A stretch of 41,491 nucleotides of DNA from Burkholderiales bacterium (lineage in GTDB: Bacteria; Pseudomonadota; Gammaproteobacteria; Burkholderiales; Casimicrobiaceae): contig JADZAQ010000119.1 of the NCBI GenBank assembly GCA_020852555.1, forward strand, positions 1 through 41,491, written 5' to 3'. Of this stretch, positions 33,664 through 41,491 are shown in pieces. The translations under genes and the position numbers were made by a program. The notes below the pieces were generated by a model. It had not been told where the DNA came from and made no database searches. It saw nothing but the letters and a program-made list of their open reading frames with translations. Numbering within the stretch: position 1 is the first letter of the stretch; every line of letters starts with the position of its first letter.

Positions 33664-36633
33664 ATGAAGCTCCACTTCGAGCCCAACCTCGACTACCAGC
33701 TCCAGGCCATCGAGGCGGTCTGCGACCTGTTCCGCGGGCAGGAGATCTGCCGCACGGAGTTCACGGTCACGCAGCACGCCGCCGGCGGCCAGCAGTCGCT
33801 CGCCTTCGCCGAAAGCGATCTCGGTGTAGGCAACCGTTTGACGCTGCTGGACGATGAGCTGCTGAAGAACCTCGGTCACATCCAGCTTCGACACGGCCTG
33901 CCGCCGTCCGGTGCGCTCACCTCGGGCAACTTCACCGTCGAGATGGAGACCGGCACTGGCAAGACCTACGTCTACCTGCGCACGATCTTCGAGCTGAACA
34001 AGCGCTACGGCTTCACCAAATTCGTCATCGTGGTGCCGTCGGTGGCGATCAAGGAAGGCGTGTACAAGTCGCTGCAGATCACCGAGGAGCACTTCAAGGG
34101 GCTCTACGCGGGCGTGCCCTTCGACTACTTCCTCTACGACTCGGCGAAGCTCGGCCAGGTGCGCAACTTCGCCACCAGCGCCAGCATCCAGATCATGGTG
34201 GTCACGGTCGGCGCCATCAACAAGAAGGACGTCAACAACCTCTACAAGGACAGCGAGAAGACCGGCGGCGAAAAGCCCATCGACCTGATCAAGGCTACGC
34301 GCCCCATCGTCATCGTGGACGAACCGCAGAGCGTGGACGGCGGCCTCGAAGGGCGCGGCAAGGAAGCGCTCGACGCGATGAATCCGCTCTGCACTTTGCG
34401 CTACTCAGCCACGCACGTGGACAAGCATCACATGGTCTACCGGCTGGATGCGGTGGATGCGTACGAGAAGCGGCTGGTGAAGCAGATCGAGGTGGCCTCG
34501 GCCACGGTCGAGGACGCGCACAACAAGCCCTACGTGCGACTGGTCTCGGTCAGCAACAAGCGCGGCACGATCAGCGCGCGCGTCGAGCTGGACATGCAGA
34601 CCGCCGCCGGCGGAGTGCGTCGGCAGGAAGTCATCGTGCAGGACGGTGACAACCTGGAGCAGACCACCGGCCGGGCCCTTTACGCCGACTGCCGCATCGG
34701 CGAGATCCGCGTGGCGAAGGGCGACGAGTACCTGGAGCTGCGCGTGCCCGGTGGCGAGCACTACCTGAAGCCCGGGCAGTCCTGGGGCGATGTGGATAAG
34801 CTGGCCGTCCAGCGCGAGATGATCCGCCGCACCATTCGCGAGCACCTCGACAAGGAGAAGCGGCTGCGCCCGCAGGGCATCAAGGTACTGTCGCTCTTCT
34901 TCATCGATGAGGTGGCGAAGTACCGGTCCTACGACGCCGACGGCAACCCGGTGAAGGGCGACTACGCCCGCATCTTCGAGGAAGAGTACCGCCGCGCGGC
35001 GAACCTGCCCGACTACCGTACGCTATTCGAGGAAGTAGACCTGACCCGTGCCGCTGAAGAGGTGCACAACGGCTATTTCTCCATCGACAAGAAGGGCGGC
35101 TGGACTGACACCGCCGAGAACAATCAGACGAACCGTGACAACGCCGAGCGCGCCTACAATCTCATCATGAAGGAGAAGGAGAAGCTGCTCGGCTTCGACA
35201 CACCGCTCAAATTCATCTTCTCCCACTCGGCGCTCAAGGAAGGCTGGGACAACCCGAACGTCTTCCAGATCTGCACCCTGCGCGACATCCAGACCGAGCG
35301 CGAGCGGCGCCAGACCATCGGCCGCGGTCTCCGCCTGTGCGTCAACCAGCAGGGCGAGCGCGTCCACGGCTTCGAGGTCAATACGCTGACCGTTGTGGCT
35401 ATGGAGAGCTACGAACAGTTCGCCGAGAACCTGCAGAAGGAGATCGAGCAGGACACCGGGATCCGCTTTGGCGTCGTCGAGCCGCACCAGTTCGCCGGCG
35501 TCACGGTGGCTCAACCGGATGGCAGCACGGCGCCGCTCGGCGTGGAACAGTCGCAGGCGCTGTGGGAGCACCTCAAGGCAGCGGGGCATATCGATGCCAG
35601 GGGCAAGGTGCAGGATTCGCTCAAGCGGGCGCTGAAGGACGGCACGCTGGTCGTGCCCCCGCCCTTTTCCGCGCAGCTCGACCAGATCACCGCGGTGCTC
35701 AAGAAGCTCGCCGGGCGGTTGGAAATCAAGAACGCCGACGAACGGCGGCAGGTGCGTACCCGCCAGGCGGTGCTCCACAGCCCCGAGTTCAAGGCGCTGT
35801 GGGATCGCATCAAGCACAAGACCACCTATCGGGTGCAGTTCGACAACGAGAAGCTGATCGAGATCTGCATCCGCGCCGTGCAGGAGGCGCCCGCGATTCC
35901 GAAGACGCGCCTGCAATGGCGCAAGGCCGACATTGCCATCGGCAAGGCCGGCATTGCGGCCACCGAGCGGGAAGGCGCCGCTACGGTGGTGCTCGACGAA
36001 AGTGACATCGAGCTGCCCGATCTGCTGACCGACTTGCAGGACCGCACTCAGCTTACGCGGCGCAGCATCCAGCGCATCCTGAGCGGCAGCCGGCGGCTCG
36101 ACGACTTCAAGCGCAACCCACAGGCCTTCATTGAGCTGACTGCCGAGGCCATCAACCGCTGCAAGCGGCTGGCCGTGGTGGACGGCATCAAGTACCAGCG
36201 CCTCGGCGACGAGCACTACTACGCGCAGGAGCTCTTCGAACAGCAAGAACTGACCGGCTACCTCAAGAACTTGCTGGACGCCGCCAAGGCGGTCTACGAG
36301 AAGATCATCTACGACTCGGATACCGAGCGCAGCTTCGGTGATCAGCTGGAGAAGAACAGCGCCATCAAGGTGTACGCCAAGCTGCCGGGCTGGTTCACGG
36401 TGCCGACGCCGCTGGGCAGCTACAACCCGGACTGGGCGGTGCTGGTGGAGGAAGGCGCAGGGGAGCGGCTGTACTTCGTGGTGGAGACGAAGAGCGGGCT
36501 CTTCAGTGACGATCTGCGCGACCAGGAGCGGGCCAAGATCGAATGCGGGAAGGCGCACTTCAGGGCGCTAGCGGTCAGAGAGGCGCCTGCGCGGTATGTT
36601 GTCGCGCGCCGGGTGGAAGATCTCTTGCAGTAG
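33664..36633 (+). CDS. res: Type III restriction endonuclease subunit (Res)
   Basis: A 989-residue restriction subunit that needs Mod to find its site, uses ATP to diffuse or translocate along DNA, and cuts when two sites are engaged. Helicase motif I TGTGKT is at residues 96-101, motif II DEPQ at 219-222, motif III LRYSATH, and motif VI RQTIGRGLRL. FSHSALKEGWDNPNVFQICT is a typical Res stretch before motif VI. The C-terminal nuclease has PD at 922-923 (YNPDWAVL) and ETK at 941-943 (VVETKSG), the PD-(D/E)XK site. All active motifs are intact, so the enzyme should be functional. The gene starts 10 bp after mod and closes the operon. Confidence 0.95.
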   Translation: MKLHFEPNLDYQLQAIEAVCDLFRGQEICRTEFTVTQHAAGGQQSLAFAESDLGVGNRLTLLDDELLKNLGHIQLRHGLPPSGALTSGNFTVEMETGTGKTYVYLRTIFELNKRYGFTKFVIVVPSVAIKEGVYKSLQITEEHFKGLYAGVPFDYFLYDSAKLGQVRNFATSASIQIMVVTVGAINKKDVNNLYKDSEKTGGEKPIDLIKATRPIVIVDEPQSVDGGLEGRGKEALDAMNPLCTLRYSATHVDKHHMVYRLDAVDAYEKRLVKQIEVASATVEDAHNKPYVRLVSVSNKRGTISARVELDMQTAAGGVRRQEVIVQDGDNLEQTTGRALYADCRIGEIRVAKGDEYLELRVPGGEHYLKPGQSWGDVDKLAVQREMIRRTIREHLDKEKRLRPQGIKVLSLFFIDEVAKYRSYDADGNPVKGDYARIFEEEYRRAANLPDYRTLFEEVDLTRAAEEVHNGYFSIDKKGGWTDTAENNQTNRDNAERAYNLIMKEKEKLLGFDTPLKFIFSHSALKEGWDNPNVFQICTLRDIQTERERRQTIGRGLRLCVNQQGERVHGFEVNTLTVVAMESYEQFAENLQKEIEQDTGIRFGVVEPHQFAGVTVAQPDGSTAPLGVEQSQALWEHLKAAGHIDARGKVQDSLKRALKDGTLVVPPPFSAQLDQITAVLKKLAGRLEIKNADERRQVRTRQAVLHSPEFKALWDRIKHKTTYRVQFDNEKLIEICIRAVQEAPAIPKTRLQWRKADIAIGKAGIAATEREGAATVVLDESDIELPDLLTDLQDRTQLTRRSIQRILSGSRRLDDFKRNPQAFIELTAEAINRCKRLAVVDGIKYQRLGDEHYYAQELFEQQELTGYLKNLLDAAKAVYEKIIYDSDTERSFGDQLEKNSAIKVYAKLPGWFTVPTPLGSYNPDWAVLVEEGAGERLYFVVETKSGLFSDDLRDQERAKIECGKAHFRALAVREAPARYVVARRVEDLLQ

Positions 36634-37073
36634 GTCGCGCCACGTCGTTCTCGCACTATGGAGGCTTGGCGTTGCAGGAGACTGACAAGATTTGGTGCAG
36701 CCATGAGCACGATGGTCTGCACGTGACGCCTGCCGCGAGCCCTGATAGGAGTTTTTGGCGGACGTCGTGATTCGTGAGCCGCCTCACTCGGCGTAGTTGC
36801 GGTTGAGCGCGCGCCGCGCAGGCTCGCCATCGGTACGCGCGCTCGACATCGTGATCGAGTCGATCGCGCATTGCGGATGAGCGGCCGCGAAACAAGGCCT
36901 CGGACGGTCGGTGCCAGCATCCTATGCTGCGATGCGGTATAATGCGCGCTGCGGCCCTTGCTCCAGTCCCCTTGCCGCAGTCGTTTCCGACCTCCGCTGT
37001 CTCTCCCGTTTGGCTGTGACTGGCCGCCCTCGAAAAGGGGGCGTATGGCCGAGCACCCATTCGAAAGCTGTCC
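36634..37073. other. Non-coding stretch at the right edge of the restriction island
   Basis: These 440 bases hold no gene I can support. The first 140 or so have lower GC and a few short open stretches on both strands without ribosome-binding sites. On the minus strand, a frame ending ALNRNYAE at about 36784-36807 looks like the tail of a lost gene but is too short to identify. The right part holds the rhlE promoter and a leader of about 125 nt. No tRNA, integrase or clear direct-repeat boundary is visible. Confidence 0.6.
36938..36943 (+). promoter_or_regulatory. Candidate -10 element for rhlE
   Basis: A perfect TATAAT followed by the GC-rich TGCGCGCTGCGG start region, 130 bp before the rhlE ATG. 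No good -35 hexamer is seen at 17 bp. It implies a 5' leader of about 120 nt, long enough for cold- or helicase-dependent control, which is common for RNA helicase genes. Confidence 0.5.
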
Positions 37074-38354
<1,281 letters not shown>

Positions 38355-38586
38355 CGCAAACTGGGGCGGGCGGCGCGGCGGTCTTTGCCCTACCGATCCA
38401 CTGCCCCCTTCGATCGCTCCCTTTTCCGCAGCCGTCAATCGGTGGGCTTAATGCCCGTCGATTTACGGAATGCGTACTGTCGTGACGAGCGCCGCCGCGG
38501 TGCTTTCGATCGATACGCTTCCGGTCAGACCCTGTGCCCAGACGTGCTGTGCGACGACACCTCGAACGCCATGCACAGCGATCCGC

Positions 38587-39567
38587 CTATTTCAGCTGGG
38601 CTTGCACTTCCTTGACCAGGTCGACGCCGACGTCAGCGCTGAACATGTCCCACACCGGCTGTACGGCCGCGCGCATGCGGGCGTATTCGGCGTCGCTGAC
38701 CTCGTTCACCTGCATCCCCCGGTCGGCCATCATCTTCTGCGCCGACACCGACTGTTCGCGCGCGACCTGCCGCTGGTAGCTGCGTGCTTCGACCGCCGCG
38801 TCCTTGACGATCTGCTGTTGCGCCGGGGTCAGCTTGTCCCAGAACTTCTTGGACACCAGCGGGATGAAGGCGCCGTAGCTGTGACGGGTGATCGACAAGT
38901 ACTTCTGCACCTCGTACAGCTTGAGCGCCGCGATCACCGCGTTGGGCGTGCCCTGGCCGTCGATGGTGCGCGTCTCGAGCGCGGTGTAGAGCTCGGGCAC
39001 CGCCAGCGGCACCGGGTTGGCGCCCAGCGCCTTGATGGTCTCCTGCGTGATCCTCGCCTGGATGGAGCGGAATTTCAGGCCCTTGAAGTCCTCGAGCCGG
39101 GCGATCGGGTGCTTGCTGTTGGTGGCGTTGAAGAACCCGTTCTCCCAGTACGCCAGGCCGACCAGACCGTGCTGGGGGAGGAGCTCCATCAGCTTCCGCC
39201 CGGTCGGGCCGTCCAGCACCTTCTCGGCCTGCTCGCTGTTCTTGAACAGGAACGGAAAGTCCAGGATCTCGTAGGGCTTGACCATGCCGGTCAGCGTGGA
39301 GGTCTGCGGCACGGTGAATTCCACCGTGCCGCCTTGCAGCGCCGCGGTGACTTTGACGTCGTCGCCCAGCGCGCCGCCGTAGTAGGGCTTGATGTCGATC
39401 TCGCCGTTGCTCTTGGCCTTGACCAGTTCGACGAACTTGGCCACGCCCTGCCCCTGGTGCGACTTCTCGGGCAGGGTCACGGCGAACTTGCCGGTGACGA
39501 CGGCCCAGGACGGGGCGGACAGGGTCAGCGCGAACACGCCCAGCAGTAGAGATTTGTGCAGCTTCAT
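38587..39567 (-). CDS. dctP: TRAP transporter substrate-binding protein (DctP family)
   Basis: A 326-residue periplasmic binding protein for an organic acid, probably a C4-dicarboxylate or related carboxylate. The ATG at 39567 is chosen because AAGGAG lies 7 bp upstream and it gives a signal peptide (KLHKSLLLGVFALTLSAPSWA). Family marks are KSHQGQGVAKFVELVKAKSN, PFLFKNSEQAEKVLDG, YWENGFFNATNSKHPIA and LKFRSIQARITQETIKALGA, where the conserved Arg that binds the substrate carboxylate is in the RSIQ stretch. It is the last gene of a dctQMP operon. The ligand cannot be told from sequence. Confidence 0.94.
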   Translation of the reverse strand: MKLHKSLLLGVFALTLSAPSWAVVTGKFAVTLPEKSHQGQGVAKFVELVKAKSNGEIDIKPYYGGALGDDVKVTAALQGGTVEFTVPQTSTLTGMVKPYEILDFPFLFKNSEQAEKVLDGPTGRKLMELLPQHGLVGLAYWENGFFNATNSKHPIARLEDFKGLKFRSIQARITQETIKALGANPVPLAVPELYTALETRTIDGQGTPNAVIAALKLYEVQKYLSITRHSYGAFIPLVSKKFWDKLTPAQQQIVKDAAVEARSYQRQVAREQSVSAQKMMADRGMQVNEVSDAEYARMRAAVQPVWDMFSADVGVDLVKEVQAQLK

Positions 39568-39613
39568 GGAAGTCTCCTTGCGTTGCAATCACGGCGTGTT
39601 CCGGCCCTGCCGG

Positions 39614-40891
39614 TCACCGCCACCACTCGGCCGGCACCGTCACCAGCGCCGGAAAGAGAATCAGCAGCACCAGCAGCAGCACCAGCGCCACCAGGAACGG
39701 ACCGATGCCGCGAACCGCTTCGGTCATCGAGACCTTGCCCACTGAACTGACGACGTTGAGCACCACGCCCACCGGCGGCGTGATCATGCCGATCGAGCAG
39801 TTCATGATGAACACCACGCCGAAGTAGACCGGGTCGATCTCGGCTGCCTTGATGATCGGCAGGAACACCGGCGTGAAGATCAGCACGATGGGGATGAAGT
39901 CCAGCACCATGCCGGCGAAGAAGACCACCGCCATCATCGCCGCGAGCAACAGGGTCGGGTGTTCCGTCAGGGTCTGCAGCCAGCCGCCGACCTGCCCGGA
40001 GATGTCGGTGATGGTGATCATGTAGGACGCCACCATCGCCAGCGCCGCCAGCAGCAGCACCACCGCCGTCGTGCGCGCGGTGGACAGCAGGCTGTCGTAG
40101 ATGTTGCGCCAGTTCAGCTCGCGGTAGACCACCAGGCCGACGAAGAGCGCGTAGGCGGCCGCCACCACGGCCGACTCGGTGGGCGTGAAGATGCCGAAGC
40201 GCAATCCGCCGACGATGATGACCGGCATCATCAAGGCCCAGCCGCCCTGTCCCAGCAGCCGCAGGCGCCGCTTCCAGGCCACGCGCGGCGCCACCGCCGC
40301 TTGCTGGGTGCGCGCGACGAACCACCAGGTGACGACCAGTGCAAGCCCCATCAGCATGCCGGGCACGATGCCGGCCAGGAACAGCCGTGTGATCGACACG
40401 TTGGCGGTGACGCCGAAGATCAGGAAGCCGATCGAAGGCGGGATCACCGGCGCGATGATGCCGCTGGCGGCCATCAAGCCGCACGCGCGGCCCGGATCGT
40501 AGCCGGCCTGGCGCATCATCGGCACCAGGATCGCGGCCAGCGCGGCGGTATCGGCCACCGCCGAACCGGAGAGGCTGGCGAGCAGCAGGCCGGCGCCGAT
40601 GGCCACGTAGCCCAGGCCGCCGCGCAGGTGGCCGACGAAGGCGCTGGCCATCTCGACGATGCGCTTGGACATGCCGCCCGCGTTCATCAGCTCGCCGGCC
40701 AGGATGAAGAAGGGCACCGCCATCAGCACGAAGTTGTCCGCTCCGGCGATCGCGTTCTGCACCACGATTTGCGAATCGAACTGGCCGGTCACCAGCATCA
40801 GCGCGATGCCGGCGAACATCAGCGCGAAGGCGATCGGCAGGCCCAGCGCGATCAGGCCCAGCAGCGAGCCCAGGAAGATCGCCGCGGTCAT
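39614..40891 (-). CDS. dctM: TRAP transporter large permease (DctM family)
   Basis: A 425-residue inner-membrane protein with about twelve hydrophobic segments, the transport subunit of a sodium- or proton-driven TRAP system. Family marks are the N-terminal LGLPIAFALMFAGIALMLVT, GGLGYVAIGAGLLLASLSGS with AVADTAALAAILVPMM after it, IPPSIGFLIFGVTANVSITR and PVFLPIIKAAEIDPVYFGVV followed by TPPVGVVLNVVSSVG. It overlaps dctQ by 4 bp (ATGA), and dctP starts 46 bp after it. Confidence 0.95.
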   Translation of the reverse strand: MTAAIFLGSLLGLIALGLPIAFALMFAGIALMLVTGQFDSQIVVQNAIAGADNFVLMAVPFFILAGELMNAGGMSKRIVEMASAFVGHLRGGLGYVAIGAGLLLASLSGSAVADTAALAAILVPMMRQAGYDPGRACGLMAASGIIAPVIPPSIGFLIFGVTANVSITRLFLAGIVPGMLMGLALVVTWWFVARTQQAAVAPRVAWKRRLRLLGQGGWALMMPVIIVGGLRFGIFTPTESAVVAAAYALFVGLVVYRELNWRNIYDSLLSTARTTAVVLLLAALAMVASYMITITDISGQVGGWLQTLTEHPTLLLAAMMAVVFFAGMVLDFIPIVLIFTPVFLPIIKAAEIDPVYFGVVFIMNCSIGMITPPVGVVLNVVSSVGKVSMTEAVRGIGPFLVALVLLLVLLILFPALVTVPAEWWR

Positions 40892-41460
40892 TGCGGGCGC
40901 TCCCCCGAGGGCGGGTGCGCAGCTGTCTGTCTTTCTTCGATGCGCCCGATCTGGCCCTCGATGCGTTGGCCCAGGTCCAGCGTCAGCGGCTCCCGGTCGC
41001 CGCGGAACACGCTCAGGATGTTGTTGCAGACGGGGAAGATCAGCGCCACGCCGAATACCAGCGCGACCGCGTACAGCCAGGCGTAGGAAATGCCGAGCAC
41101 CGGGTAGCTGTTGGCGAGGTTGACCTGGACCTGGCTCCAGCCGCCGACGATGAAGATCACGCAGCCGACGAGGATCAGCGACGCGTTGAAGGTGACCAGC
41201 GCGCGGCGCCAGCGCGGGCCGACCCTGTGCAGCAGGGTATCGAAGCCGATGTGGATGCGCTGCGCCGACGCCAGCACGGAGCCGAGAAAGATCAGCCAGA
41301 CGAACAGCAGGCGCGACAGTTCCTCCGACACCGCGATGCCGGAATTGAACGCATAGCGCAGGATGACGTTGCCGAACACCAGAATGCCCATCACCGCCAG
41401 GCAGACGACGATCAGGACCTCGAAGGCCCTCACCACCAGTTGCCCCACGCGTTCGGTCAT
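40888..41460 (-). CDS. dctQ: TRAP transporter small permease (DctQ family)
   Basis: A 190-residue inner-membrane protein with four hydrophobic segments, the small subunit that pairs with DctM. The family motif NVILRYAFNSGIAVSEELSR is at about residues 31-50, followed by LFVWLIFLGSVLASAQRIHI. The C-terminus (from about 155) is polar and cytosolic. It begins 31 bp from the right edge at ATG 41460; its promoter is probably outside the window. It is the first gene seen of the dctQMP operon. Confidence 0.93.
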   Translation of the reverse strand: MTERVGQLVVRAFEVLIVVCLAVMGILVFGNVILRYAFNSGIAVSEELSRLLFVWLIFLGSVLASAQRIHIGFDTLLHRVGPRWRRALVTFNASLILVGCVIFIVGGWSQVQVNLANSYPVLGISYAWLYAVALVFGVALIFPVCNNILSVFRGDREPLTLDLGQRIEGQIGRIEERQTAAHPPSGERPQ

Positions 41461-41491
41461 CGCGGACTCCGTCGGTTGACGAGCTGGCTAG

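Noticed and set aside
25016..36633. Island as a BREX or DISARM system
   Set aside because: No PglZ-like, BrxC/BrxL-like or DUF1998 gene is present; the methyltransferase and nuclease are the classic type III Mod and Res.

Overview
This is a GC-rich bacterial chromosome segment, most likely from a betaproteobacterium. Gene content and style (F-type ATP synthase genes, FbpABC iron importer, TRAP importer, RhlE helicase) fit that group, but no rRNA or other marker here fixes the genus. Nearly all of the DNA is coding, with many 1-4 bp gene overlaps and several GTG starts.

Bases 1-4850 hold the end of the ATP synthase operon (atpD 3' end, atpC), an orphan PhnD-like periplasmic binding protein, fumC, a periplasmic PQQ-type sugar dehydrogenase and a remnant of a BrnA-type antitoxin. 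Bases 4863-8810 are an iron(III) ABC importer in three transcription units: fbpC (-), fbpB (+) and fbpA (-). fbpA has a readable promoter with a Fur-like palindrome just upstream. An M20 amidohydrolase follows on the minus strand. Then comes a tightly overlapping plus-strand unit (glpD, LOG-family protein, HAD-IIB phosphatase) that converges on a divergent enolase-like gene lacking the usual active-site histidine.

Bases 14638-24833 hold a MazEF-type toxin-antitoxin pair, a 78-aa unknown protein whose 3' end overlaps an orphan ParA ATPase, an S9 peptidase, and an 81-aa membrane-anchored protein divergent from a large winged-helix/STAND-like ATPase regulator. The spacer between the last two carries CTGAA direct repeats, three of them 11 bp apart. 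glmU and glmS follow (UDP-GlcNAc synthesis).

Bases 25016-36633 are a defence-type accessory island: a frameshifted DUF4143 AAA ATPase; a SNF2-type helicase with a degenerate phospholipase-D-like N-terminus; an intact DUF4143 ATPase with its own short leader and inverted repeat; a DUF4391 protein; and a complete type III restriction-modification pair (Mod, Res). From the second ATPase to Mod the genes overlap by 4 bp, and Res follows after 10 bp, so they look co-translated. The central part of Mod, where specificity is determined, has visibly lower GC than its flanks, suggesting an exchanged recognition domain. This composite operon is the best candidate in the window for an under-described system. 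The expected logic is host DNA methylation by Mod, cleavage by Mod-Res, and helicase/ATPase/DUF4391 partners of unknown role.

After a 440-bp non-coding stretch come the RNA helicase gene rhlE (+) and a complete TRAP-type transporter (dctQ, dctM, dctP) on the minus strand.
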